A DNA stretch of 64,000 bases from Citrobacter telavivensis (GTDB lineage: Bacteria; Pseudomonadota; Gammaproteobacteria; Enterobacterales; Enterobacteriaceae): assembly GCA_009363175.1 (NCBI GenBank), contig CP045205.1:3410001-3474000 (forward strand), in the 5' to 3' direction. Under the pieces are notes generated by a model, which saw only the letters and a list, made by a program, of their open reading frames with translations, was not told where the DNA came from and ran no database searches. Below are positions 42,818-52,331 of the stretch, in pieces (positions within the stretch are counted from its first letter, which is position 1; each line of letters starts with the position of its first letter). The position numbers were made by a program, and so were the translations under genes.

Positions 42818-43848
42818 AGCGTTTTCTCCTCAGCGCAGAGACGGACAAAACGAACCCGATCTCCTGCATGACATTTCAGGGCATCCAGTTGCGCGGCGGT
42901 CAGCACCAGACGTTGTGTATTCGGATCGGCGCGTACCAGCATGACGCGGAAGTGACGATAGTTCTCATTCGCCACCAGACAGGCCGGGAAATCACCGGTC
43001 GCGGGCTGTCCTTCGCCAACCTCTATCAGCCGACTTTTGCGGATCGCCCGCACCCGGTCAATGTCACACTCCAGTGTTGGACCGCCATCGAAAATGTCGA
43101 TGTAATGGCGATAGCGGAATCCTTCTTTCTCCAGTACGGCTCGCGCCGGGGCGGTTTGCGGATGAACTTCGCCAATCACCGCCTGCGCCTCGTCGGAGAG
43201 AAAGTGGGTGTAAATCGGATGCTTCGGCATCAGTTCAGCAATAAACGCTTTCTGTCCGGTACCGCAGAGAAAATCGGCTCGGGAAAACTCCATCGAGAAA
43301 AAGCGTTTCCCCAGGCTTTGCCAGAACGGGGAATAGCCGTGCTCGTCAATCACGCCGCGCATTTCCGCGACCACCTTTTCATTAAAATGGTCGCGAAACG
43401 CCGCCATAAACATGAAGCGCGATTTAGACAACAGGTAGCCGTTGCCCTCTTTGCGCCAGTCGGGGTCGAGGAATAACGTGCACAGCTCGCTACTGCCCGT
43501 ATGATCGTTACTGAGAAACAGCGTCGGCAGCGCGTTATAGACGTTCAGCTCTTTTGAGGCATGCACCTGTGTCCCTACGCGATAGTTGTACCAGGGATCG
43601 TTAAGCCCCACGGCAACTTCGATCGCGCAAATCCCCGCTACGGTGCCGGTGTTCAGATCCTCCAGCACAAAGACATAACCCTGTTCACTTTTCGGCAATT
43701 CGCCCCGCCAGGTTTTCAGGGAACGGTCGATACGCGCCGCCAGCGTGGCTTCATTGGCCGGCAGCGAGGTCAGTCCACCGCCGGTTTTACTGGCCATCTG
43801 CATCAGCGCGCTGATATCAGCGTGCTCGACAGGACGGATCACCATCAT
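42814..43848 (-). CDS. astA: Arginine N-succinyltransferase
   Basis: The first enzyme of the pathway. It transfers succinyl from succinyl-CoA to the alpha-amino group of arginine. It has 344 residues, the E. coli length. The start MMVIRPVEHADISALMQMA is conserved, as are the PWYNYRVGTQVHASKELNVY and SSELCTLFLDPDWR segments. The ATG overlaps the astC stop by four bases. Confidence 0.97.
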   Translation of the reverse strand: MMVIRPVEHADISALMQMASKTGGGLTSLPANEATLAARIDRSLKTWRGELPKSEQGYVFVLEDLNTGTVAGICAIEVAVGLNDPWYNYRVGTQVHASKELNVYNALPTLFLSNDHTGSSELCTLFLDPDWRKEGNGYLLSKSRFMFMAAFRDHFNEKVVAEMRGVIDEHGYSPFWQSLGKRFFSMEFSRADFLCGTGQKAFIAELMPKHPIYTHFLSDEAQAVIGEVHPQTAPARAVLEKEGFRYRHYIDIFDGGPTLECDIDRVRAIRKSRLIEVGEGQPATGDFPACLVANENYRHFRVMLVRADPNTQRLVLTAAQLDALKCHAGDRVRFVRLCAEEKTL

Positions 43849-45065
43849 GATGAACCTCCGGCTGTAATCTGTTCGCAGGCAAGCGCAAAACGGTCAAGTC
43901 CGGTAGCCACCTCTTCTTGTGTGACGTTCAGCGCCGGAGCGAAGCGCACCACGTTGCCCCCGGCAATCAGCACCATCACGCCCGCTTTCGCGGCTTCCTG
44001 AGAAATCTGTTTGGCTTTGCCGGCAAACTGATCGTTCAGTACACAGCCAATCAGCAGCCCCAGCCCGCGAATTTCACTGAACAGCCCGGTGTGCAGATTG
44101 ATGGCGTTCAGACGCTCCACGAACCAGTCATGGCGCTGTTTCACACCGTTCAGCATCGCGGGCGTATTGACGATATCGAGCAATTTTCCGGCGACGGCGG
44201 TTGCCAGTGGGTTACCGCCATAGGTGGTGCCGTGTGTTCCGACGGTCATCACGCTGGCGCATTTTTCACTGGCCAGCAGTGCCCCGATCGGGAAGCCGCC
44301 GCCCAGCGCCTTGGCGGTGGTCAGGAGATCTGGCGTAACGCCGTAGTGCATGTAGGCGTACAGCTCACCGGTACGGCCCACGCCGGTCTGCACTTCATCA
44401 AAAATCAGCAGCGCATTATGTCGATCGCACAGCTCGCGCAGCCCTTGCAGGAAGGCCTGAGTTGCCGGCAGCACGCCGCCTTCACCCTGCATGGGTTCGA
44501 CGATGACCGCGCAGGTGGTATCGTCGATCAGCGTGCTGGCAGAGTTAATATCGTTGTAGACGGCGTGACGGATCTCCGGCGGCAGCGGCGCAAAATCCTG
44601 CGAATAGGCAGGTTGTCCCCCGGCGCTGACGGTGAACAGCGTACGACCGTGAAAGGCATTCTTAAATGCCACGATGCCGCTTTTATTGCTGCCGTAGTGG
44701 TCGTGGGCATATTTGCGCGCCAGCTTCAGCGCCGCCTCGTTGGCCTCAGCACCGGAGTTGCAGAAGAAGATACGATCGGCAAAGGTGGCGTCGATTAACT
44801 TTTTCGCCAGTCGCAGCGCCGGCTCGTTGGTATAGCCATTGCCGGTGTGCCAGAATTTACTCGCCTGGTTATTCAGTGCGTCACGCAATTCTGGATGCGC
44901 GTGCCCCAGCGCATTCACCGCAATGCCCCCCGCGAAGTCGATATACTCTTTACCCTGCTGATCCCACAAGCGTGAACCTTCGCCACGAACCGGAATAAAA
45001 GGCGCCGGTGCATAAACGGGCATCATCCATTCATCAAAATTTTCACGCGTAATTGACTGAGACAT
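43845..45065 (-). CDS. astC: Succinylornithine transaminase
   Basis: A 406-residue class III PLP aminotransferase, closely related to ArgD. It converts succinylornithine to the semialdehyde. The PLP-lysine lies in TTAKALGGGFPIGAL (near residue 252), preceded by LIFDEVQTGVGRTG (near 222). It is first in astCADB-E, which degrades arginine when nitrogen is short. A sigma-54 promoter and NtrC-like sites lie upstream, so nitrogen limitation should induce it. Confidence 0.97.
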   Translation of the reverse strand: MSQSITRENFDEWMMPVYAPAPFIPVRGEGSRLWDQQGKEYIDFAGGIAVNALGHAHPELRDALNNQASKFWHTGNGYTNEPALRLAKKLIDATFADRIFFCNSGAEANEAALKLARKYAHDHYGSNKSGIVAFKNAFHGRTLFTVSAGGQPAYSQDFAPLPPEIRHAVYNDINSASTLIDDTTCAVIVEPMQGEGGVLPATQAFLQGLRELCDRHNALLIFDEVQTGVGRTGELYAYMHYGVTPDLLTTAKALGGGFPIGALLASEKCASVMTVGTHGTTYGGNPLATAVAGKLLDIVNTPAMLNGVKQRHDWFVERLNAINLHTGLFSEIRGLGLLIGCVLNDQFAGKAKQISQEAAKAGVMVLIAGGNVVRFAPALNVTQEEVATGLDRFALACEQITAGGSS

Positions 45066-45137
45066 AGCGACCTCATCGGTAAATAAAAAGTTATTTATAT
45101 GTTAATAAATAGTGGTGTTTGCGCTGTAAATGTAGAT

Positions 45138-45153
45138 TGCAGTCTTCATGCCA
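45138..45153 (-). promoter_or_regulatory. Sigma-54 promoter of the ast operon
   Basis: On the minus strand TGGCATGAAGACTGCA has the GG and GC elements exactly ten bases apart, as sigma-54 RNA polymerase requires. It lies 73-88 bases before the astC start. In E. coli the ast operon is transcribed from an NtrC-dependent sigma-54 promoter. Confidence 0.8.
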
Positions 45154-45216
45154 GCCAGCGAAAAAAATGCATAAATGGCTACCTTAGACGGGAAATCAAT
45201 GAGTTATAACCCAGCG

Positions 45217-45248
45217 ATATTCACTACGTGTGCATAAAAAGTGAATAT
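45217..45248. promoter_or_regulatory. Inverted repeat in the astC promoter region, possible ArgR site
   Basis: ATATTCAC (45217-45224) and its complement GTGAATAT (45241-45248) are separated by 16 bases. The TGAAT and ATTCA cores are those of ARG-box half-sites, and ArgR is known to influence ast transcription in enteric bacteria. The spacing is unlike a single ARG box, so this is tentative. Confidence 0.4.
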
Positions 45249-45351
45249 GTTTGCGTGAAAGAGGAGTAAATAGAGGAAAAACCGCAATATTATGCACAGA
45301 CCAAATATAATTCTGGAAATGTGATCCTATGCGAAATTTACAGGAAATTGC

Positions 45352-45388
45352 TGCGCCATTCTGACGCAATCTGCCCTAAAACAGGGCA
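45352..45388. promoter_or_regulatory. Two tandem NtrC-like sites upstream of astC
   Basis: TGCGCCATTCTGACGCA (45352-45368) and TGCCCTAAAACAGGGCA (45372-45388) both have the TGC-N11-GCA form of NtrC sites, and their centres are 20 bases (two helical turns) apart. They lie about 200-250 bases upstream of the sigma-54 promoter, the usual enhancer distance. The first has a weaker inner dyad. Apart from these sites and the promoter, the 445-base astC-xthA gap holds no gene that I can see. Confidence 0.6.
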
Positions 45389-45510
45389 AAGGTTGCCCCA
45401 TTGTTAACACCATTCGCACTCATTGCCGGAATCTCACCATTATGAGCAGTCAGTTTGCGGAAATTCTGCTACCATCCATGCACTATTCATCCAGCAAAGT
45501 GGCAGCGACT

Positions 45511-46317
45511 ATGAAATTTGTCTCTTTTAATATCAACGGCCTGCGCGCCAGACCTCATCAACTGGAAGCCATCGTCGAAAAACACCAACCCGATGTTATT
45601 GGCCTGCAGGAGACAAAAGTTCACGACGACATGTTCCCGCTCGAGGATGTCGCAAAACTCGGCTACAACGTTTTCTATCACGGTCAGAAAGGTCACTATG
45701 GCGTGGCGCTGCTGACCAAAGAGACGCCCATCGCCGTGCGACGGGGTTTTCCCGATGATGGCGAAGAGGCTCAGCGCCGCATCATCATGGCGGAGATCCC
45801 CTCTCCACTGGGCAACCTGACGGTGATCAACGGCTATTTCCCGCAGGGCGAAAGCCGTGACCATCCGATTAAGTTTCCGGCCAAAGCGCAGTTTTATCAG
45901 AACTTACAAAACTATCTCGACAACGAACTGAAGCGTGACAATCCGGTACTGATCATGGGGGATATGAATATCAGCCCGTCCGATCGGGACATCGGCATTG
46001 GCGAAGAGAACCGCAAGCGCTGGCTGCGCACCGGCAAGTGTTCGTTCCTGCCGGAAGAGCGCGAATGGATGGACCGCCTGCTGGGCTGGGGTCTGGTTGA
46101 CACCTTCCGCCATGCGCACCCGGAATCTGCCGACAAATTCTCGTGGTTTGATTACCGTTCGAAGGGATTCGATGATAACCGCGGTCTGCGTATTGATCTG
46201 TTGCTGGCAAGCAATCCGCTGGCGGAGCGCTGTGTGGAAACCGGTATTGACTATGACATTCGCAGTATGGAAAAACCGTCTGACCATGCACCGGTGTGGG
46301 CAACGTTTAAGGTTTGA
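45511..46317 (+). CDS. xthA: Exodeoxyribonuclease III
   Basis: A 268-residue AP endonuclease and 3'-5' exonuclease of the EEP family for base-excision repair. Metal and catalytic motifs are FNINGLR near residue 5, LQETK near 31, NGYFPQGE near 107, GDMNISPSD near 149 and the C-terminal SDHAPVWA near 256. The frame is open from 45442, but ATG at 45511 begins the known MKFVSFNINGLR and gives the E. coli length. Confidence 0.98.
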   Translation: MKFVSFNINGLRARPHQLEAIVEKHQPDVIGLQETKVHDDMFPLEDVAKLGYNVFYHGQKGHYGVALLTKETPIAVRRGFPDDGEEAQRRIIMAEIPSPLGNLTVINGYFPQGESRDHPIKFPAKAQFYQNLQNYLDNELKRDNPVLIMGDMNISPSDRDIGIGEENRKRWLRTGKCSFLPEEREWMDRLLGWGLVDTFRHAHPESADKFSWFDYRSKGFDDNRGLRIDLLLASNPLAERCVETGIDYDIRSMEKPSDHAPVWATFKV

Positions 46318-46326
46318 TGTTCAGTC

Positions 46327-47001
46327 GTGAACGCCAGAAAGATGGGGTTAACAGGCGCACTGATCCTCTGTCTCGCCGGGGTGCTCTGGGCGTTGCCCCC
46401 CGGCCTGCTCACGCTGGAGACGCTTAAGCACCATCATTCACTGCTGGCGGACTGGCAGCGCCAGTCCCCTTTTCTTTGCGCCAGTCTCTATTTTCTGCTC
46501 TATACCGCTATCGCGGCGCTGTCGATTCCCGGCGCGGCGCTGCTGACGCTGCTCGGCGGCGCGCTGTTTGGCCTCTGGCAAGGTACGTTGCTGGTCTCTT
46601 TTGCTTCGACGCTTGGCGCGACGCTCGCCATGCTCACCAGTCGTTATCTGCTGCGTGACTGGGTGTCGCGGCGTTTTGCCCGGCACATGGCAACGGTGAA
46701 TAATGGGATGGCGCGAGACGGCGCCTTTTATCTCTTTGCGCTCCGCCTGATGCCGTTGTTTCCGTTTGTTGTCGTCAACCTGCTGGCAGGCCTCACCGCC
46801 GTCAGTGTGCGCCGTTACTGGTGGGTCAGCCAGTTGGGGATGCTACCTGCCACCGTGGTTTATCTGAACGCCGGACGCCAGTTAAGCCAGTTAACATCAA
46901 TACGCGACATTATCTCTCCCGCGATGCTGGCCGCGTTTGCCCTGTTGGGGTTATTACCGCTGGCCTCCCGTTGGCTGGCAACACGTTTTTTTCAGGAGTA
47001 A
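46327..47001 (+). CDS. TVP38/TMEM64 (DedA-like) membrane protein, YdjX/YdjZ type
   Basis: A 224-residue inner-membrane protein of the TVP38/TMEM64 family. It has several membrane segments and the family motifs IPGAALLTLLGGALFG (near residue 60) and RLMPLFPFVVVNLLAG (near 139). Relatives (DedA superfamily) are linked to lipid scrambling and membrane homeostasis. In E. coli three genes, ydjX, ydjY and ydjZ, lie between xthA and ynjA; here one remains. I cannot say whether it corresponds to ydjX or ydjZ. The start is uncertain: GTG at 46327 or ATG at 46342. It is probably cotranscribed with ynjB. Confidence 0.85.
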   Translation: MNARKMGLTGALILCLAGVLWALPPGLLTLETLKHHHSLLADWQRQSPFLCASLYFLLYTAIAALSIPGAALLTLLGGALFGLWQGTLLVSFASTLGATLAMLTSRYLLRDWVSRRFARHMATVNNGMARDGAFYLFALRLMPLFPFVVVNLLAGLTAVSVRRYWWVSQLGMLPATVVYLNAGRQLSQLTSIRDIISPAMLAAFALLGLLPLASRWLATRFFQE

Positions 47002-47003
47002 CG

Positions 47004-48167
47004 ATGCGTTGGGGATTACTACTTGCGGGCCTGTTGCTGACCGCTCAGAGCCACGCCGAACAGAACTGGCAGCAGATCAAAGATGAAGCCAAAGGCCAGA
47101 CCGTCTGGTTCAACGCCTGGGGCGGTGACACCGCCATTAACCAGTACCTTGACTGGGTCAGCGGCGAGATGAAAACGCACTATGCGGTCAATCTTAAAAT
47201 CGTGCGCCTCGCCGATGCGGCTGATGCCGTGAAGCGTATCCAGACGGAAGCCGCCGCCGGGCGGAAAACCGGCGGTTCTGTCGACCTGCTGTGGGTCAAC
47301 GGTGAAAACTTCCGCACGTTGAAAGAGGCGGGATTGTTGCAGACCCAGTGGGCGGAAACGCTGCCCAACTGGCGTTATGTCGATACGCAAAAACCGGTAC
47401 GTGAAGATTTCTCTATTCCCACTGACGGGGCCGAATCTCCGTGGGGCGGCGCGCAGTTGACGTTTATCGCGGACAGCAACGTGACGCCGCAGTCGCCGCA
47501 GAGTCCGCAGGCGCTGTTGGCATTTGCCCAGGCGCATCCCGGTACCGTCAGCTACCCTCGACCACCGGACTTTACCGGCACGGCGTTCCTGGAGCAGTTA
47601 CTGATCTCGCTGACAGACTCTCCGCATGCGCTCACCGTCGCACCGGATGCCACCACCTTCGCCCGGGTGACCGCGCCGCTGTGGCGCTACCTTGACGCGC
47701 TGCATCCCGCGCTGTGGCGCGAAGGCAAGGATTTCCCGCCATCTCCGGCGCGGATGGACGCGTTACTCAACAGCGGGACGCTGCGCCTGTCGTTAACCTT
47801 TAACCCCGCGCACGCTCAGCAAAAAGTCGCCAGCGGTGAATTGCCGAAAAGCAGCTACAGCTTTGGCTTTAGCGAAGGAATGATTGGCAACGTTCACTTT
47901 GTCACCATTCCGGCTAATGCCCTTGCCAGCGCCGGAGCGAAGCTGGTCGCCAACTTCCTGCTCTCGCCTGACGCCCAGTTGCGGAAGGCCGACCCGACAG
48001 TCTGGGGCGATCCGTCGGTCCTGGATGCGAAAAAACTGCCCGCCGCGCAGCAGGCGGCGCTGGAAGCACGCATGCCGGATGGCCTGCCCGCCGTCCTGCC
48101 CGAGCCTCATGCGGCCTGGGTTAACGCGTTGGAGCAAGAATGGCTGCGCCGCTACGGCTCGCGCTAA
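47004..48167 (+). CDS. ynjB: ABC transporter periplasmic binding protein YnjB
   Basis: A 387-residue solute-binding protein with a Sec signal peptide (MRWGLLLAGLLLTAQSHA) cleaved near residue 18. It belongs to the iron/thiamine/spermidine-type binding-protein cluster; the ligand is unknown. The frame extends upstream to 46821, but ATG at 47004 follows CAGGAG and begins the signal peptide. The gene follows the TVP38 gene by two bases and overlaps ynjC by 28, so it is tightly coupled. Confidence 0.94.
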   Translation: MRWGLLLAGLLLTAQSHAEQNWQQIKDEAKGQTVWFNAWGGDTAINQYLDWVSGEMKTHYAVNLKIVRLADAADAVKRIQTEAAAGRKTGGSVDLLWVNGENFRTLKEAGLLQTQWAETLPNWRYVDTQKPVREDFSIPTDGAESPWGGAQLTFIADSNVTPQSPQSPQALLAFAQAHPGTVSYPRPPDFTGTAFLEQLLISLTDSPHALTVAPDATTFARVTAPLWRYLDALHPALWREGKDFPPSPARMDALLNSGTLRLSLTFNPAHAQQKVASGELPKSSYSFGFSEGMIGNVHFVTIPANALASAGAKLVANFLLSPDAQLRKADPTVWGDPSVLDAKKLPAAQQAALEARMPDGLPAVLPEPHAAWVNALEQEWLRRYGSR

Positions 48168-49675
48168 TGCTTCTTGCCTGGCTGGGCATGGCGACAATAT
48201 ACGCGCCAGTACTGCCGGCCAGCGTGCTGCTAATCGCCCCCGCGCTGTCGTTGGCGAACTGGCAGGCGCTTTTTGCCGATCCCCAACTGCCGCAGGCGTT
48301 GCTGGCAACCGTGGTTTCAGTGTTCATCGCCGCCGCTGGCGCGCTGTTTATTGCGCTAACGGTTGTGGTGGCGCTCTGGCCAGGCATACGCTGGCGGCGG
48401 TTGAGTACCCGCCTGCCGTGGCTGCTCGCCATTCCCCATGTCGCGTTTGCCAGCGCCGCGCTGCTGCTCTTTGCCGAAGGCGGACTGCTCTGGCGCGCGC
48501 TGCCGTTTTTCTCGCCCGCGCTCGATCGCTACGGCATTGGGCTTGGCGTGACGCTGGCGGTGAAAGAGAGCGCGTTCGTGCTGTGGATTTTATCTATTTT
48601 ACTGAGTGAGAAACGACTGGCTCAGCAAGTCATCGTCCTGGATTCACTGGGCTACAGCCGCCGACAGGCGCTCTGCTGGTTGTTATTGCCCACCATTGCC
48701 CCCGGGCTGGGTATCGTGATGCTGGCCGTGGTGGCGTGGACGATTTCGGTGGTAGATGTTGCCATTATCCTGGGTCCCGGCAACCCGCCAACGCTGGCGG
48801 TCCTCTGCTGGCAGTGGCTTAGTCAGGGAGACAGTGAACAGCAGATCAAAGGCGCGCTGGCGAGCCTGCTTTTACTGGCGCTACTCGCCCTCTTTATCCT
48901 CGCAGGCTACCTGCTCTGGCGCGGTTGGCGACGCACGCTTCCCGACATCCGCGGCGTGCGTCAACACCGTGTTCCACCTCTGACAGGGAAAACACTGTCG
49001 CTGTCGCTACCCGCAACGGGTGTGCTGTGCACGGTATTGTTGACCCTTCTCGCACAGCAATCCGCGCTTAATCCCGAGGCATTAACCCACAGCGTAATGG
49101 CAGGACTGGCCGCCAGCGCGCTGGGGTTGGTCATTTTGCTGCTATGGCTGGAATGGGGGCCGCAGCGCGGACATCGTTGGGTCTGGCTGCCGATCCTCCT
49201 TCCGGCGCTGCCGCTGGTGATGGGGCAATATGCGCTGGCGCTGCACCTTGAACAGGACGGCCAGTTTGCAACGATCGTCTGGGGGCATCTGCTGTGGGTA
49301 GCACCGTGGATGTTGTTCGTCCTGAAACCGGCCTGGCAACGCATCGATCCCCGTCTGCTGCTGATTGCCCGCACGCTGGGCTGGTCGCCGATGAAAATCT
49401 TTTGCACCGTAAAATGCCCGCTGATTTTACGTCCTGCACTGGTGGCGCTGGCGGTGGGTTTCTCCGTCAGTATCGCGCAGTACATGCCGACGCTGTGGCT
49501 GGGCGCGGGCCGTTTCCCGACGCTGACGACGGAAGCGGTCGCCCTCAGCAGCGGTGGCAGCACCGGTATCCTGGCCGCGCAGGCGCTCTGGCAATTGCTG
49601 TTACCGCTGTTAGTGTTCGCACTGATGGCCGGGCTTTCATCATGGGTCGGCCACCGCCGGCAAGGATTGCGCTAA
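48140..49675 (+). CDS. ynjC: ABC transporter permease YnjC
   Basis: A 511-residue inner-membrane protein with two fused permease halves, each with a coupling-helix EAA-like loop: DSLGYSRRQALCWLLLPTIAPG near residue 170 and ARTLGWSPMKIFCTVKCPLILRP near 412. The length equals E. coli YnjC. The start lies within the end of ynjB (28-base overlap), and its stop shares a base with the ynjD start. Confidence 0.94.
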   Translation: MAAPLRLALMLLAWLGMATIYAPVLPASVLLIAPALSLANWQALFADPQLPQALLATVVSVFIAAAGALFIALTVVVALWPGIRWRRLSTRLPWLLAIPHVAFASAALLLFAEGGLLWRALPFFSPALDRYGIGLGVTLAVKESAFVLWILSILLSEKRLAQQVIVLDSLGYSRRQALCWLLLPTIAPGLGIVMLAVVAWTISVVDVAIILGPGNPPTLAVLCWQWLSQGDSEQQIKGALASLLLLALLALFILAGYLLWRGWRRTLPDIRGVRQHRVPPLTGKTLSLSLPATGVLCTVLLTLLAQQSALNPEALTHSVMAGLAASALGLVILLLWLEWGPQRGHRWVWLPILLPALPLVMGQYALALHLEQDGQFATIVWGHLLWVAPWMLFVLKPAWQRIDPRLLLIARTLGWSPMKIFCTVKCPLILRPALVALAVGFSVSIAQYMPTLWLGAGRFPTLTTEAVALSSGGSTGILAAQALWQLLLPLLVFALMAGLSSWVGHRRQGLR

Positions 49676-50304
49676 TGCTCACCGTTCGCCATCTTACTCT
49701 GTTTCTTAACCAGGCCCCGCTGTTTGGCCCGTTAACCTTCGACGTTGCAAAAGGTGACATTGTCACATTAATGGGCCCCTCCGGCTGCGGCAAGTCTTCA
49801 CTACTGGCCTGGATGGTGGGTGCGCTGACACCGCCACTGCACGCCAGCGGTGAACTGTGGCGGGATGAACAACGTCTGGATGTGCTCCCGACGGCCCAAC
49901 GCCAGACCGGCATTTTATTTCAGGATGCCCTGCTGTTTGATCATTTTACGGTGGGGCAAAACCTGCTGCTGGCGCTCCCCGCCGGTCTGAAAGGCCCGGC
50001 GCGCCACGATGCGGTTCATCACGCGCTTGAACGCGCGGGCATGGCGGGTTTCTCTTCTCGCGATCCCGCCACGCTGTCTGGCGGCCAGCGCGCGCGGGTC
50101 GCGCTGCTTCGCGCCCTGCTGGCACAGCCCAGAACATTGCTGCTGGACGAACCCTTCAGCCGTCTTGATACTGACAGACGGGCAGACTTTCGTCAGTGGG
50201 TCTTTGACGAAGTGCGTCGACTGGACATTCCGGTCGTTCAGGTGACCCATGACGCGCAGGATGTTCCGCCGGGAGGCCACGTTTTGCAGTTATCTCCCGC
50301 ATAG
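49675..50304 (+). CDS. ynjD: ABC transporter ATPase YnjD
   Basis: A 209-residue ATP-binding subunit of YnjBCD. Walker A is GPSGCGKSS (near residue 34), the signature LSGGQRARVALLRALL near 131, Walker B LLLDEPFSR near 152 and the switch histidine VTHDAQD near 185. It starts at the ATG of TAATG, where ynjC stops; the frame is open much further upstream, but within ynjC. It is eight residues shorter at the C-terminus than the E. coli protein. Confidence 0.95.
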   Translation: MLTVRHLTLFLNQAPLFGPLTFDVAKGDIVTLMGPSGCGKSSLLAWMVGALTPPLHASGELWRDEQRLDVLPTAQRQTGILFQDALLFDHFTVGQNLLLALPAGLKGPARHDAVHHALERAGMAGFSSRDPATLSGGQRARVALLRALLAQPRTLLLDEPFSRLDTDRRADFRQWVFDEVRRLDIPVVQVTHDAQDVPPGGHVLQLSPA

Positions 50305-50394
50305 TGAAACTGCGCACATACTGCGTTAACGCAAAGTTTTTCAGCTACAGCGAGCACAGAATGACGCCTCCTTATCTCAACGTCGGGCAATTCG

Positions 50395-51702
50395 ATGAAA
50401 CGTGTTTCTCAAATGACCGCGCTGGCACTGGCTTTAGGGCTCGCTTGCGCTTCCACCTGGGCTGCTGATATGGCGCAGGCGCTCAACTTCAAACAACTGA
50501 CGCAAAAACAGGGTACAGCCATCGATACCCGCCCAAGCGCGTTCTACAATGGCTGGCCGCAGTCGTTAAACGGCCCTTCCGGCCATGAACCCTCCGCCCT
50601 GAATCTCTCTGCAGGCTGGCTCGACAACATGAGCGACGAACAGCTCAACGCCTGGATCCAGCAGCATCAACTGAAATCCGCCGCCCCTGTCGCGCTGTAC
50701 GGCAACGACAGCGATGTGCAGGCGGTGAAAAGTCGACTGCAAAAAGCGGGACTGCAGCAGGTTGCCACGCTGAGCGACGCGCTGCAGGAGCCCGCCCGTC
50801 TGCAACGACTGCCGCATTTCGAACAGCTGGTTTATCCGCAGTGGCTGCATGACCTGCAACAGGGTAAAGAGGTGACCGCGAAACCCGCCGGTGACTGGAA
50901 AGTGATCGAAGCCGCCTGGGGCGCGCCGAAGTTTTATCTGCTCAGCCATATTCCGGGTGCGGATTACATCGACACCAACGAAGTGGAAAGCGAGCCGCTG
51001 TGGAACAAAGTCTCCGACGCCAGCCTGCAGGCGATGCTGGCGAAACACGGTATCCGTCACGACACCACGGTTATCCTGTACGGTCGCGATGTTTACGCCG
51101 CGGCACGGGTGGCGCAGATCATGCTGTATGCCGGGGTGAAAGACGTTCGCCTGCTCGACGGTGGCTGGCAGACCTGGTCTGATGCCGGGCTGCCGGTCGA
51201 GCGCGGTACACCCGCGAAGGTGAAACCGGAGCCCGATTTTGGCGTGACCATTCCGGCGCAGCCGCAGTTAATGCTTGATATGGAGCAGGCGCGCGGGCTG
51301 TTGCACCGTCAGGATGCGTCGCTGGTCAGTATTCGCTCCTGGCCGGAATTTATCGGCACCACCAGCGGCTACAGCTACATCAAGCCAAAAGGTGAAATTG
51401 CCGGCGCGCGCTGGGGACATGCCGGCAGCGACTCGACCCATATGGAAGACTTCCATAACCCGGACGGCACCATGCGCAGCGCGGAAGATATCGCCGCAAT
51501 GTGGAAGCAGTGGCACATACTGCCGGATCAGCAGGTCGCCTTCTACTGTGGCACCGGCTGGCGCGCGTCAGAGACGTTTATGTACGCCCGGGCGATGGGC
51601 TGGAAAAACGTCTCAGTCTATGACGGCGGCTGGTATGAGTGGAGCAGCGATCCGAAAAACCCGGTCTCCACAGGCGAACGCGGCCCGGACAGCAGCAAAT
51701 AA
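50395..51702 (+). CDS. ynjE: Triple-rhodanese thiosulfate sulfurtransferase YnjE
   Basis: A 435-residue protein, the length of E. coli YnjE, with a signal peptide-like N-terminus (MKRVSQMTALALALGLACASTWAA). It contains three rhodanese-like domains; only the last keeps a catalytic cysteine, C385 in FYCGTGWRASETF. YnjE transfers sulfane sulfur and has been linked to molybdopterin sulfuration, although its location is debated. It follows ynjD by 90 bases. Its stop is only two bases from that of ynjF on the other strand, with no visible terminator between. Confidence 0.95.
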   Translation: MKRVSQMTALALALGLACASTWAADMAQALNFKQLTQKQGTAIDTRPSAFYNGWPQSLNGPSGHEPSALNLSAGWLDNMSDEQLNAWIQQHQLKSAAPVALYGNDSDVQAVKSRLQKAGLQQVATLSDALQEPARLQRLPHFEQLVYPQWLHDLQQGKEVTAKPAGDWKVIEAAWGAPKFYLLSHIPGADYIDTNEVESEPLWNKVSDASLQAMLAKHGIRHDTTVILYGRDVYAAARVAQIMLYAGVKDVRLLDGGWQTWSDAGLPVERGTPAKVKPEPDFGVTIPAQPQLMLDMEQARGLLHRQDASLVSIRSWPEFIGTTSGYSYIKPKGEIAGARWGHAGSDSTHMEDFHNPDGTMRSAEDIAAMWKQWHILPDQQVAFYCGTGWRASETFMYARAMGWKNVSVYDGGWYEWSSDPKNPVSTGERGPDSSK

Positions 51703-51704
51703 TC

Positions 51705-52331
51705 TCACCCATTCTGACGCTGAAGCCCTTTCAGCGTCAGATAACCACTCCAGACGCGCGTCAGCGTCGTCATCCAGCACAGCGTGCCGAAGATCCACGC
51801 CAGTACGGCGAAGTACGCCGGGAAAAGGCAGCCGAGCACAAAGAGTGCGATCGTTTCCGTTCCCTCCGTCAATCCGCCCAGATAGTAAAAAGACTTGTGT
51901 GCGTAGCCGGGGTTATCGATATTGTGCTTTGCGGCCAGCGCAGCAAAGGCGAGAAAGCTGCTGCCGGTGCCGATAAACGCAAACAACAGCCAGCTTCCCG
52001 CCAGCGCGTTATGCTGCGGATCGGCCAGAATGAAGCCAAACGGCACCAGCGCGTAAAACAAGAAGTCGAGCGCGATATCGAGAAAGCCACCCGCATCGGT
52101 GAGTCCTCTGCGTCGCGCCAGCGCGCCGTCAAGACCATCCAACAGCCGGTTCAGCGCAATCGCCACCAGCGCCGCCAGATACCACCCCAGGGCCAGAAAC
52201 GGCAACGCCAGCGCGCCGAGAGCAAATCCAACGAGCGTCAGCCCGTCCGGAGAAATCCCCGGCCTGTCGAGCACGCCCGCGCAGCGGTGGAGCAGCGGTT
52301 TGAGCCGCGGATGAAGATGCCTGTCAAGCAC
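51705..52331 (-). CDS. ynjF: CDP-alcohol phosphatidyltransferase family protein YnjF
   Basis: A 208-residue inner-membrane protein with the CDP-alcohol phosphatidyltransferase signature: DGLDGALARRRG followed by GGFLDIALD (near residues 67-88), giving the DG-x2-AR-x8-G-x3-D-x3-D pattern. Several hydrophobic helices follow. The product lipid is unknown. The start lies inside the end of ynjA, with an overlap of eight bases. Confidence 0.93.
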   Translation of the reverse strand: MLDRHLHPRLKPLLHRCAGVLDRPGISPDGLTLVGFALGALALPFLALGWYLAALVAIALNRLLDGLDGALARRRGLTDAGGFLDIALDFLFYALVPFGFILADPQHNALAGSWLLFAFIGTGSSFLAFAALAAKHNIDNPGYAHKSFYYLGGLTEGTETIALFVLGCLFPAYFAVLAWIFGTLCWMTTLTRVWSGYLTLKGLQRQNG

